Of a stretch of DNA of 64,000 nt, positions 9,387 through 17,838 are shown in pieces. A program made the position numbers and the translations under genes. The stretch covers positions 1-64,000 of the forward strand of contig NZ_JABASU010000005.1 of assembly GCF_016107555.1 (NCBI RefSeq). The letters run 5' to 3'. This DNA is from Psychrobacter celer. GTDB taxonomy: Bacteria; Pseudomonadota; Gammaproteobacteria; Pseudomonadales; Moraxellaceae. Below the pieces are notes generated by a model that searched no databases, was not told the origin of the DNA, and worked only from the letters and a program-made list of their open reading frames with translations. Position 1 is the stretch's first letter; each line of letters starts with the position of its first letter.

Positions 9387-10298
9387 TTAGCGCAAGAACA
9401 CCACATAACCTTGAAAGTGTGGATTGTCTTCTAAAAATGCAGCCCCTTGCCATTGACCACCTTCAATGATGCCTACTTTAAAATCAAAGGGCAGGTCTTT
9501 TAGCCGTATGAGGTGCTGCGCATAATTCGTCAAGGTGGTCGTGCCCTGATAAGTTTGTATCACCAGCTCGTCGATGGGGTCATTAAGCTGAATAAACTGA
9601 GAGTCTTCGGCTTGGTTTGACCAGTCCAGCAGACCAGTCACACTGAGTTGATACTGCGCGGGCAACTGCTGACGAATCTGCTTAAGCAAAGCGGCGTATT
9701 CGCCCAATCGGTAGGTTGGCGCATCATAGTCTATCTGAATACCCATAACGTGATTGCCTGCGCGTTGCCATTGCTCTAAGCGCTTTATAAGCTGTGGCAT
9801 GACGTCCTCAGACCACGTCTGACTGGTCGCACGGTAGACCAGCCACATTTTTTTACCGCGTAAAGGTCGCACACCTAGCCCCTGCGTTATCAATGTCGCT
9901 GGTAATGCCTGAGCATTATTGTCATGGGTATCGGGGCGATAGTAGGGCATGTTGGGCGCACGTATCTCACCTTGTAATAGATACAACGTATGCGCTTGGC
10001 TGAGCTTGGTACTGTCTTTGGGCGGTGTCCACAGCCAAAACTGCTGGTAATCATTGGCCTGGATATTGGTAGTGTTCGTGGGCATGGTAATAGAGCCAAT
10101 TTTACTGGCATCACTATCCTGTGATGGTATCTGCGTTATCTGCTTAGATGGCGCAGATGAAAAACGGCTTGCACCTTGATAGTAAACCAAAGCGGCAAAC
10201 ATAATAATACCCAGACCCAGCAAGCCTGATAGCCATCGCTTAAACGTAAATTGCTGATACTTTTGTGGATAATTACTCAAACCAGTAGCCCACCACAT
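9387..10298 (-). CDS. DUF3142-type membrane-anchored protein
   Basis: A 303-aa protein with a short cytoplasmic N-terminus, one membrane anchor at about residues 23-42 and a periplasmic domain. The domain contains GIQIDYDAPTYRL, LSVTGLLDW and VIQTYQG, which look like beta-strand ends of a TIM-barrel glycosidase-like fold and which I associate with DUF3142; the acidic residues in IDYDAP could be catalytic. The gene begins directly after the stop codon of the upstream 769-aa protein gene (TAA then ATG), so the two are translationally coupled and probably act together. A role in handling polysaccharide or envelope material is only inference. Confidence 0.7.
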   Translation of the reverse strand: MWWATGLSNYPQKYQQFTFKRWLSGLLGLGIIMFAALVYYQGASRFSSAPSKQITQIPSQDSDASKIGSITMPTNTTNIQANDYQQFWLWTPPKDSTKLSQAHTLYLLQGEIRAPNMPYYRPDTHDNNAQALPATLITQGLGVRPLRGKKMWLVYRATSQTWSEDVMPQLIKRLEQWQRAGNHVMGIQIDYDAPTYRLGEYAALLKQIRQQLPAQYQLSVTGLLDWSNQAEDSQFIQLNDPIDELVIQTYQGTTTLTNYAQHLIRLKDLPFDFKVGIIEGGQWQGAAFLEDNPHFQGYVVFLR

Positions 10299-12608
10299 TT
10301 ACCAGTAGTATTTTTGGTTTTTTGCCCAAGTGGTTTGGCTAAAGTCAGATTTTAGACGTTTAAACCATGCTTTGCGCACGGACAAATCAACCTGCTTATC
10401 GCCGCACTGGTTGTTACCCGAGCTGGCAAAACAACCTATGGCACGATGCAGCGCATAGGCGGACAGCTCGTCATCTTGATTGTCTGTAAATATGGCGCGG
10501 TAGATATCGAGTCTGCTGAGCGTTTGACCTGCGAAGTGACTGGGGACGTCACCTAAGTACGGATAGGGCTCGCTTGGATCATCGTCAACAATATAGCGAA
10601 ACTCTTTGTCGTAGTCATCGAGGTAGCTGGTCAAATCGGTATCATACATAAACTCGGTCAGACACAAGGTTTGTAGTCTGTCGTTAGGGCGTTTACTGAG
10701 GCGCGTCACCGTGGTTGTCAAGTTTTGACACTTGATATGAAGGCTGATTTGTTTACCTTGCCAGTTAAATTGACTAAAAGTAGGGAAGTGCTTTAAGGTC
10801 TCATCCTTACTGCTATAGCCCTGATACTTTTGGGCGTTCTTTGGCAAATAACGCTGCTGGTAGGTTAAATAATCGTCGTAGCGTCCATGTATCAGTGATT
10901 TGGCGAGTAGCGCATAACGCGCCTCAACACCCAGTGCGTTTGTATTTGCATGATTGTCTGCAATTTGCTTTAGCAAGGTAGGGTCGGCTGAATATTTGAT
11001 GACGCGCATCTTTAAGGCTTGTGATTGTATGCTGGTATCAGTAAACAATGAACGGTAATTATTGGTCTTGTCAGCATGCAGTGCTAATGCCAGCTCAGTG
11101 ACGGTGTTTTGAAACGGCTGCTTGGGCAAGGTATGTAGCTGCTGCCATAGGGTATTGGCTTCATCGGTGCGTCCGAGTTGCTGTAATGCTTTTGCTTTTA
11201 AAGCGTATTGGCTAAATTGAGTATAAGACAGCTTACCCGTTGGCGTAGCGGTGGGCAAATAGGTTAGGGCGCGTTTTGGATTATTTTCTTGTACAAAATA
11301 ATAGGTCGCGATCAGATACTGATACAAGTCCATACTGCCTTTAAACTTGGGCTTTAGACGCTCAAGCGCTGCCAATGTTATGGGTTTGGTGTTCATGAAG
11401 TTGCTGGCAGGTCGTAGACGATATAAGGCAAAACTGGTCAGCAATATGGGGTCATTAAGCACATTGATATCGACTTGTTTATCACTATCTGGAAAAAACA
11501 ATCGTCTCTCAATCTCTTCTGGCAAGCGGCGACTGTCTAGGTTAAAGGCCAATGACTGTGTATGCTCGATTTGCCATTCTATTTCATCAACTAATTGTTC
11601 TTGCTTCCCTGACAGCCAATAGAGTCGGCGCTGTAATCCGCGAGCGGATGCTGTATACTGCCCTTTTTTAAAGCGGCTGAGATAAGTATTGATGGCGCTT
11701 TGCGTGCTGGCAAACAGTCTTGGGTCAACCGTTTTATGGTCATAAAAATAATCTTGCGCGCCTTGCTGATAAATACGATTGATACCTGTGCGAATCAGCA
11801 TATAGTTGACCGTATCGAGCAGCCAAGCGCGTCCTGCATTATCCCCCGCATCAAGCGTGGTCAACGCGCTATATAGGTTATGCGCGCTATCAAAGTCTGA
11901 TTTTTTGCCCAAATAAAACAGTTGTGTCGCCATGATGTAGTCCGCGTAGGGCTGTGCGTGGACAGACCACTTTAACGGAAAAGTAGCAGTATCTTTGAGC
12001 GCAGCGGTCTCATTATCAAATGAATCGGCACACTCACTGCGAATGGCGTCACGAAATTGCATCAGTTGTGCGCGCTCTTTTGGGGTTAATGCCTGATCTA
12101 GTGTTAGCGCGTTTTCTAGCGCCGTTTTACCTGTATAAAAGCTATTACAGTACTCAGCATAATTGCTGGTTTCAGAGGGCTCTAAAAAAGACTGATTGGG
12201 ATTTTGTACTTGATTTACTGCCGCGTGCTTTAATGTGCGTAAGTTAAGCGGAAAGTCATAATAATAACCGCTGGTATGTAGCGTGTCAGGCTCATCAAAG
12301 GTGATTAAGCCCTTATCGGCAAGTAATAAATACAAATTGGTTTGGGTGTCATTGCCAGTATCTAAGGTGGGGAAGTTAATCTGACAGGCATTGTAGTAGC
12401 GATTGTCTAACGAAAAGTTAGAGCCACAGTATTCGCCGCCACCTGCTTGTGCAGACATACCAACGCTCATCAGACTGGCTGTCAACAAGCCTAAAAGCAA
12501 ACTTTTGGGAACAGAGTTCAAAAAAGGTGAGGGGTGTCGTGTTGTATTGTCTGCGGTAGATTTCATAGCCAACTCGTGAGCGCGTACTGGATTGGAGTCT
12601 GTAATCAT
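10299..12608 (-). CDS. Large secreted protein of 769 aa, function unknown
   Basis: I do not recognise this protein. An N-terminal Sec signal is visible (hydrophobic segment LLLGLLTASLMSVGM, then AQA) with predicted cleavage near residue 55, so it is exported. The mature part has several Cys residues near its start (EYCGSNF, YNACQINF) and long helical stretches in the middle (about residues 400-600) that resemble tetratricopeptide-like repeats. The start is uncertain: the ATG at 12608 lacks a clear ribosome binding site and an in-frame ATG (MKSTADN) 14 codons later would leave a more usual signal peptide. It is coupled to the downstream DUF3142 gene. Confidence 0.7.
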   Translation of the reverse strand: MITDSNPVRAHELAMKSTADNTTRHPSPFLNSVPKSLLLGLLTASLMSVGMSAQAGGGEYCGSNFSLDNRYYNACQINFPTLDTGNDTQTNLYLLLADKGLITFDEPDTLHTSGYYYDFPLNLRTLKHAAVNQVQNPNQSFLEPSETSNYAEYCNSFYTGKTALENALTLDQALTPKERAQLMQFRDAIRSECADSFDNETAALKDTATFPLKWSVHAQPYADYIMATQLFYLGKKSDFDSAHNLYSALTTLDAGDNAGRAWLLDTVNYMLIRTGINRIYQQGAQDYFYDHKTVDPRLFASTQSAINTYLSRFKKGQYTASARGLQRRLYWLSGKQEQLVDEIEWQIEHTQSLAFNLDSRRLPEEIERRLFFPDSDKQVDINVLNDPILLTSFALYRLRPASNFMNTKPITLAALERLKPKFKGSMDLYQYLIATYYFVQENNPKRALTYLPTATPTGKLSYTQFSQYALKAKALQQLGRTDEANTLWQQLHTLPKQPFQNTVTELALALHADKTNNYRSLFTDTSIQSQALKMRVIKYSADPTLLKQIADNHANTNALGVEARYALLAKSLIHGRYDDYLTYQQRYLPKNAQKYQGYSSKDETLKHFPTFSQFNWQGKQISLHIKCQNLTTTVTRLSKRPNDRLQTLCLTEFMYDTDLTSYLDDYDKEFRYIVDDDPSEPYPYLGDVPSHFAGQTLSRLDIYRAIFTDNQDDELSAYALHRAIGCFASSGNNQCGDKQVDLSVRKAWFKRLKSDFSQTTWAKNQKYYW

Positions 12609-12814
12609 AACAGAGTTTTATTTTATCAATGTTATTTTTCCCCACAAAAATCAGCTTATATACCACAACGTGTCATCAACTAGTCCTAAGTCTGATACCT
12701 AAAATTTTAGCAAAACGCCTAAACGACGAATTGCAAGGAGCAAACGGAGTACAAGCGTTCATTGAAAGTCGAGTCGTACATAAGCTTCTGTACTACAATC
12801 AAAACAAGGGGTGT

Positions 12815-12960
12815 CATCAGTCCGCAGGGACAGGACTCTTTTTTGCCGCTTCATCATTAAAAATAAGCGCTTAGAGTGACTAAACTTATTATTTTTAACC
12901 TCGAATCGTCTAAAAAATAGTCGCTGTCAGTGCCATGGTCGAATGTTCGACACGCCCTAA
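12815..12960. repeat. Intergenic repeat, right half of a MITE-like element
   Basis: This stretch is closely similar to 48813-48955: both run from CATCAG through GGACAGGACTCTTTTTTGCC to an end in ACACGCCCTAA. It contains a hairpin at 12857-12898 (TTAAAAATAA with TTATTTTTAA). The left half of the element is diverged or missing here. The rest of the 12609-12981 gap holds no gene that I can support. Confidence 0.8.
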
Positions 12961-12981
12961 GCAAACACTCAAGGATGACTT

Positions 12982-13776
12982 ATGCGCTTAGATAAGATTG
13001 TGCGATTGGACGGTTATATTCAAAGTATTTATTTGGCGGTATATGCTAATAAGTTGCTGCTGCTTGACGGCTGCTGCCGTGCTGATGTGCCGATGGTACT
13101 GGCGTACATCACAGACACACTACAGCGCCCGATAAGCCAGCTTAAGGTAGTCATGGTGACACACATGCATCCTGATCACGCAGGCGGTGCAAATGCGCTT
13201 AAAAAAGCCACAGGCTGCCGTATCGTCTCAGCAGAAAAGTCACGGCAATGGTATGCAGGTATCGGCGGGCAAATGATGCATCTGGTTGATACAGGGCTGG
13301 CGTATTATGTGGCGCATCGCCAAAACCGTCCGCTAAAAAACCTATGGTATCCTGCGCACCTGCATCCTGATGTGACGGTAAGTGAGGAGGATAAAATTCC
13401 TCACTTTAGCGATTGGTTGGTACTTGAGACACCTGGACATACCGACCGTGATTTGTCGTTATTTCATCTGCCCAGCCGGCAAGTATATACAGCAGACTTG
13501 ATTATCAAGCTGCGTCACAAGTTTGTCGCGCCATTTCCTATTTATGATCCAAAACTATATATTCAGTCGCTGCAAAAAATCAAAGCGTTAAAGCCCTCGG
13601 TAGTGATGATGGCGCATGGCCGCGAGCTGGCGATAGACGACGCCACTTTTGATATGCTCATCACGCAGGCACCCAAGCATCCGCGTACCATCAAAGACAC
13701 CATCAAACATAAGCTGCTATGGCGCAAAGACGCTGATTTTACTGTCTTTTCGCGTCGCCGTAAGCTTAAACGATAG
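12982..13776 (+). CDS. MBL-fold metallo-hydrolase
   Basis: A 264-aa metallo-beta-lactamase-fold hydrolase. The metal-binding motif THMHPDHAGG places His61, His63, Asp65 and His66; His153 in ETPGHTD and Asp172 in YTADLI complete the usual dinuclear site, and MMAHGREL near the C-terminus supplies the last His. This fold covers glyoxalase II-like, lactonase and other hydrolases, and the sequence does not tell which. AAGGATG five bases before the ATG is a good ribosome binding site. It is a single-gene unit between a repeat element and a strong terminator. Confidence 0.88.
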   Translation: MRLDKIVRLDGYIQSIYLAVYANKLLLLDGCCRADVPMVLAYITDTLQRPISQLKVVMVTHMHPDHAGGANALKKATGCRIVSAEKSRQWYAGIGGQMMHLVDTGLAYYVAHRQNRPLKNLWYPAHLHPDVTVSEEDKIPHFSDWLVLETPGHTDRDLSLFHLPSRQVYTADLIIKLRHKFVAPFPIYDPKLYIQSLQKIKALKPSVVMMAHGRELAIDDATFDMLITQAPKHPRTIKDTIKHKLLWRKDADFTVFSRRRKLKR

Positions 13777-13795
13777 CGGTAACAGGCACGCAAAA

Positions 13796-13833
13796 AAAAG
13801 CCCCGTCACTATTAAGTTAGTGATGGGGCTTTT
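13796..13833. terminator. Terminator between the MBL gene and the tRNA-Lys cluster
   Basis: A long stem AAAAGCCCCGTCACTA with TAGTGATGGGGCTTTT (one G-U or mismatch position) has T-rich ends on both strands. It can end both the MBL gene transcript and the minus-strand tRNA transcript. Confidence 0.88.
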
Positions 13834-13839
13834 CAAATA

Positions 13840-13915
13840 TGGTGGGCCGACCGCGACTCGAACGCGGGACCAATTGATTAAAAGTCAACTGCTCTACCAA
13901 CTGAGCTATCGGCCC
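13840..13915 (-). tRNA. tRNA-Lys (UUU), copy 3 in transcription order
   Basis: A 76-nt tRNA with encoded CCA end, acceptor GGGCCGA pairing with TCGGCCC, D-arm AGCTCAGTTGGTAGAGC, anticodon loop CTTTTAA (anticodon TTT) and T-arm GGTTCGA-type loop GTTCGAGTC. It is identical to the two upstream copies. Confidence 0.97.
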
Positions 13916-13937
13916 TAAAAGGGTGTGAAAGAAAAAG

Positions 13938-14013
13938 TGGTGGGCCGACCGCGACTCGAACGCGGGACCAATTGATTAAAAGTCAACTGCTCTACCAACT
14001 GAGCTATCGGCCC
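13938..14013 (-). tRNA. tRNA-Lys (UUU), copy 2
   Basis: Identical in sequence to the flanking copies, 76 nt with CCA encoded and anticodon TTT. It is separated from its neighbours by identical 22-base spacers, giving an exact 98-bp repeat unit. Confidence 0.97.
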
Positions 14014-14035
14014 TAAAAGGGTGTGAAAGAAAAAG

Positions 14036-14111
14036 TGGTGGGCCGACCGCGACTCGAACGCGGGACCAATTGATTAAAAGTCAACTGCTCTACCAACTGA
14101 GCTATCGGCCC
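14036..14111 (-). tRNA. tRNA-Lys (UUU), copy 1
   Basis: The promoter-proximal copy, 76 nt, identical to the other two, with anticodon TTT and encoded CCA. It is preceded by a leader of about 45 bases and the promoter at 14163-14190. Confidence 0.97.
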
Positions 14112-14162
14112 TAACTTTTCTCTCTCGTTTAAGAAGTTCTGTATCCCTAAACGTGAGAGCAT

Positions 14163-14190
14163 AGTATATAGATAATTTTGAGTAATGCAA
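14163..14190 (-). promoter_or_regulatory. Sigma-70 promoter of the tRNA-Lys cluster
   Basis: Read on the minus strand, TTGCAT (-35) is followed by a 16-base spacer and TATACT (-10), then a GC-rich discriminator GCTCTCACG. This layout is typical of strong, growth-rate-controlled stable RNA promoters. It lies about 50 bases upstream of the first tRNA. Confidence 0.8.
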
Positions 14191-14262
14191 CCCTTAATTT
14201 AAGAAAACTGCCTTTTTTCTTAGTTTACCGTGATTTTGAACATATTTATGTCCCATGTTGCT

Positions 14263-16269
14263 TTAATCGCGCGACAAGGCATCGACAGGGTCGAGCTTGG
14301 CGGCGTTGCGCGCAGGTAAAAATCCAAAAACCACACCAATCAGGGTCGAGCAAACAAAAGCTGCGATAATAGAGGTCGGTGAGTAGATAACCTGAAAGCT
14401 GTCACCGCCCACACGATTAATCACCTCACCAATGGCAAAGGCCAGTCCGATACCCAGCAAGCCCCCCAATACGCACACCAAAATGGCCTCAATCAAAAAC
14501 TGCTGCATGATATCGCTTTGCCGCGCGCCGACAGCCATGCGCACCCCAATCTCATTGGTGCGCTCGGTGACAGATACCAGCATGATGTTCATGACGCCGA
14601 TACCACCAACAACCAATGAAATGATAGCAATCGAAGAAATTAATAGCGTCATGGTCGAAGTCGTGGACTCAATAGTCTGGCGAATAGAGTCAGAATTGCG
14701 GGTACGAAAATCGTCTGCGCCGTGCCGCTCTTCAATCAGCTGCGAGATGGCTGACTCTGCCGCTGACGATGAGATGCTTTCATCCACCAAGGCCACGAAA
14801 TTCTCAATATAGGCACTGCCTTCAATACGCGACATGACAGTCGTGTAGGGCATGTAGATGGTTGGAGAATCAGAGCTTGGGCCAAAGCCACTGTCTTTGG
14901 GTTCAAGGACACCTATCACGCGCCCTGGTACTGCGCCAATTAGTAGAACCTCACCAATAGGGTTGTCATTATCCGCGAAAAAAGTATTTTTGGCATTGTC
15001 ATCTAAGATGACGTCTTGTGTACGCCGCAAAATACTTTGTTCATCAAAGGCTTGTCCTTGTGCCAGCGTTTCGCCCGTCACATCCAAATAGTCTTTACCC
15101 ACACCACTGACGGTCGCTGATTCTTGGATACTGCGATAGCGAACGGTAGCGCTGCCATCTAACTGAGGACTGACGCTGACCACATAAGGCTGCGCGGCAA
15201 CGGCATTGGCGTCATCAGGGGTTAAGTTGTCATCGTTGTAACTGCGCCTTGGATCCCCCCATGGATAGCCATCGGTGACAGTGATGGTATTGGTGCCAAG
15301 CGAGCTGATATTGGTCAAAATTTGCTGCTGTGAGCCTTTACCCAAGCCCACGACTGAGACGACTGAAGCAATACCAATAATAATGCCCAGCATGGTCAGC
15401 AACGTGCGCATTTTGTGCGCGCGCATGGCCAGCAGCGACATTTTAAAGGCCTCAAGCAGACGATCAATAAAGCTACCGATGCGGCTTTTTTTGTGCTGTT
15501 CTAGGATGGCCTCAGGCTGCTGTGTGCTATGCTCATAATGGTCATTGTGATAGTCATCAATAATATAGCCGTCTTTAATCTCGATGACACGCTCAGCTTG
15601 CGCGGCGATGTTGGGGTCGTGCGTCACCATAATGATGGTGTGCCCTTGCTCGTTTAACGACTGCAAGATTTGCATCACGTCTTTGCCCGATTGACTATCG
15701 AGCGCGCCTGTCGGCTCATCGGCAAGGATAATCTCGCCCCCATTCATCAAAGCGCGTGCAATAGAGACACGCTGCTGCTGACCGCCTGATAGCTGGCTGG
15801 GACGGTTGCCAACCTTGTCTGCCAGACCCAAATCACCGAGCAGGTGTGCGGCGCGTTCGCTACGTGCTTCTTTATCCATACCTGCATAGACGGCAGGCAC
15901 GGCAACATTGTCGCGTGCGTTAATGTCGCCAAGCAAATGATAGCGCTGAAAAATAAAGCCAAAATGTTCACGGCGCAGGGTCGCCAGCTCATCGGCCTCA
16001 AGCTGGTTGACTGACTTGCCATAAATCTTATAGTCGCCTGCGCTGGCTTTGTCCAAGCAGCCCAAGATATTCATCAAGGTTGACTTGCCTGAGCCTGATT
16101 GCCCGATGATGGCAACCATCTCGCCTTGATAGATGGTCAAGTCAATATCATGCAGTACCCGCATTATCTGTTCGCCTGCGCGAAACTCTCTAATGACGCC
16201 TGTCAGCTGCATTAATGGTGGCGCATCAGCCGTTTCAGCGTGCATTTTTTGGGTATTCATAACCAGCAT
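14263..16269 (-). CDS. macB: MacB-type ABC efflux ATPase/permease
   Basis: A 668-aa inner-membrane protein with an N-terminal ATPase (Walker A GQSGSGKS at 56-63, signature SQLSGGQQQR near 158-167, Walker B ILADEP at 181-186) joined to one membrane helix, a large periplasmic domain (about 305-530) and three C-terminal helices. This is the MacB layout: it couples ATP use to export of macrolides, peptides or siderophore-like substrates from the periplasm. It follows macA by 52 bases. The outer-membrane partner (TolC type) is not in the window. AAAGG lies close to the ATG at 16269; an ATG at 16260 is possible. Confidence 0.95.
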   Translation of the reverse strand: MLVMNTQKMHAETADAPPLMQLTGVIREFRAGEQIMRVLHDIDLTIYQGEMVAIIGQSGSGKSTLMNILGCLDKASAGDYKIYGKSVNQLEADELATLRREHFGFIFQRYHLLGDINARDNVAVPAVYAGMDKEARSERAAHLLGDLGLADKVGNRPSQLSGGQQQRVSIARALMNGGEIILADEPTGALDSQSGKDVMQILQSLNEQGHTIIMVTHDPNIAAQAERVIEIKDGYIIDDYHNDHYEHSTQQPEAILEQHKKSRIGSFIDRLLEAFKMSLLAMRAHKMRTLLTMLGIIIGIASVVSVVGLGKGSQQQILTNISSLGTNTITVTDGYPWGDPRRSYNDDNLTPDDANAVAAQPYVVSVSPQLDGSATVRYRSIQESATVSGVGKDYLDVTGETLAQGQAFDEQSILRRTQDVILDDNAKNTFFADNDNPIGEVLLIGAVPGRVIGVLEPKDSGFGPSSDSPTIYMPYTTVMSRIEGSAYIENFVALVDESISSSAAESAISQLIEERHGADDFRTRNSDSIRQTIESTTSTMTLLISSIAIISLVVGGIGVMNIMLVSVTERTNEIGVRMAVGARQSDIMQQFLIEAILVCVLGGLLGIGLAFAIGEVINRVGGDSFQVIYSPTSIIAAFVCSTLIGVVFGFLPARNAAKLDPVDALSRD

Positions 16270-16321
16270 CTACCTTTATCATCTCTTTTTAGTACGTCTT
16301 CATTGTTGACCTGTGTTGCCG

Positions 16322-17635
16322 TTAAAATGGTGGGCGACCACCGCCAGATTGGTTGCCTTTACTGCTACTATTGGCTTCGCTTAAGATGACATCGTCACCT
16401 GCTTTCAAGCCGCTAAGAATTTGCGCATTGACGCGGTTATTAATCCCAACCGTAACAGGCTGTTCTTTAACCGTGCCGTCTGCTTGTAGTACGCGTACGG
16501 TCGCAGTTGTCTTACCGCTAGTATCGGTCTTGCTGTTTTTAAGGGCGGTAGAGGGTATCAATAGCGCATCTTTGGCTTGGTCAATGACCACGTACACTTG
16601 CGCCGTCATATCAATACGAAAGCGGCGCTCAGGGTTGGGCACTTCTAAATAACCAATGTAGTAGATAGCGGTGTCGGTCGAGCTGGTCTCACTGATTTGT
16701 TCAGGAGCAGGCTCAATAGCTTTGAGCGTGGCATCAAATTTCTGCTCAGGATTACCAATGATGTTAAAGTACACTGGCATGCCTGCTTGTACATTAATCA
16801 CATCTGCTTCGGAGATTTGCGCGTTAATACGCACGGTGGATAAGTCGGCTAAGGTAACGATGGTCGGTGCGGTTTGATTGGCATTGACGGTGCTGCCTTG
16901 CTCAGTGGTGATAGAGACAACTGTACCTGACATGGGCGCGCGGATGGTGGTATAGCCCAAATCTTGCTGAGCAGTATTGACGTTGGTTTGTGATTTTCTA
17001 AGCTCGGCTTGTTGGCTACTGATATCGGCATTGGCAGTCACGATAGCGGCCTTGGCAGTGTCAATCGCCGCGCGTGCATTGTCTACTGCCGCTTTAGCCG
17101 TTTGAACCGCTGTGGCTTGGGTGTCGTATTCTTGCTGACTGATGGCGTCAATTTCTACTAAGGATTTTAAGCGGGCAAAGTCAGATTGTGCCTGTTTAAG
17201 CTCAGATTGACGACTGGCCAAATCGGCATAAGCGCTTTTTAAGTTGGCACGTTTACTTAATACATCTGCTTGAGCGCTTTGTAATGCTGCTGCGCTTTGC
17301 TCTAGTGTGGCTTGTTGATTGTCTAAGGCATTTCGTTGCGTGACTTGGTCAATTTGAGCAATCAAATCACCTTGCTGGACTTGGTCGCCAATATCGACAT
17401 ACAGCTTTTTGACTTCACCAGAAACCTGCGCGCCAACCTCAACCGTATTTAGCGCTTTGACCTTGCCTGATGCCATGACATTGTTTTCGATATCACCGAT
17501 TTCGGCTTTAGCGGTCAGATAATTGGGTTCAGCGGCTTTTGGTTTTAACTGTTGATACGCAAAAACCCCAAGTAACAGCACAACGATTGCGGCAACCCCC
17601 CATTTTATTGCCGTTTTTTTACTTACCTTTTGCAT
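16322..17635 (-). CDS. macA: MacA-type periplasmic adaptor
   Basis: A 437-aa membrane fusion protein: one N-terminal membrane anchor (WGVAAIVVLLLGVFAYQQ), a split lipoyl-like region (VEVGAQVSGEVKKLYVDIGD), a long alpha-helical hairpin rich in Ala, Gln and Ser (about residues 85-215), then beta-barrel domains. It links MacB to an outer-membrane channel and stimulates its ATPase. The frame extends upstream to a TTG at 17662 with no ribosome binding site, so the ATG at 17635 (MQKVSKKTA) is preferred. The C-terminal tail is Ser/Gly-rich. Confidence 0.95.
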   Translation of the reverse strand: MQKVSKKTAIKWGVAAIVVLLLGVFAYQQLKPKAAEPNYLTAKAEIGDIENNVMASGKVKALNTVEVGAQVSGEVKKLYVDIGDQVQQGDLIAQIDQVTQRNALDNQQATLEQSAAALQSAQADVLSKRANLKSAYADLASRQSELKQAQSDFARLKSLVEIDAISQQEYDTQATAVQTAKAAVDNARAAIDTAKAAIVTANADISSQQAELRKSQTNVNTAQQDLGYTTIRAPMSGTVVSITTEQGSTVNANQTAPTIVTLADLSTVRINAQISEADVINVQAGMPVYFNIIGNPEQKFDATLKAIEPAPEQISETSSTDTAIYYIGYLEVPNPERRFRIDMTAQVYVVIDQAKDALLIPSTALKNSKTDTSGKTTATVRVLQADGTVKEQPVTVGINNRVNAQILSGLKAGDDVILSEANSSSKGNQSGGGRPPF

Positions 17636-17838
17636 CACACTTGCCCCGTAACCTTGAATCAAATGCAGTTATAGTAAAAGGTTGCTTGTCAAAAGGGAAT
17701 GAGAATTAGTTTAAGAAAGGTTAAGGAGGATCGAGAGAACCAAAATCTGCCACTCGGCTGTGGCGAATTTGGTCGTCTTTTATACAAGTAAGTCGTTTAT
17801 AGAAGTAAATTAGAGATGGCGGTCAAACGAGAGGTGTA

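Noticed and set aside
12629-12874. 81-codon plus-strand frame upstream of the MBL gene
   Set aside because: It runs into the intergenic repeat shared with 48.8 kb, so it is not a conserved gene.
13649-13918. Frame crossing the MBL gene end and a tRNA
   Set aside because: It overlaps a tRNA-Lys gene and a terminator, so it cannot be a real protein gene.
13840-14111. tRNA-Lys array as a CRISPR or phage attachment site
   Set aside because: The repeats are whole tRNA genes and spacers are identical; no integrase gene or partial tRNA copy lies nearby.
17741-17776. Imperfect hairpin after holA
   Set aside because: The stem has bulges and is not followed by a T run on the holA strand, so a terminator call is not justified.
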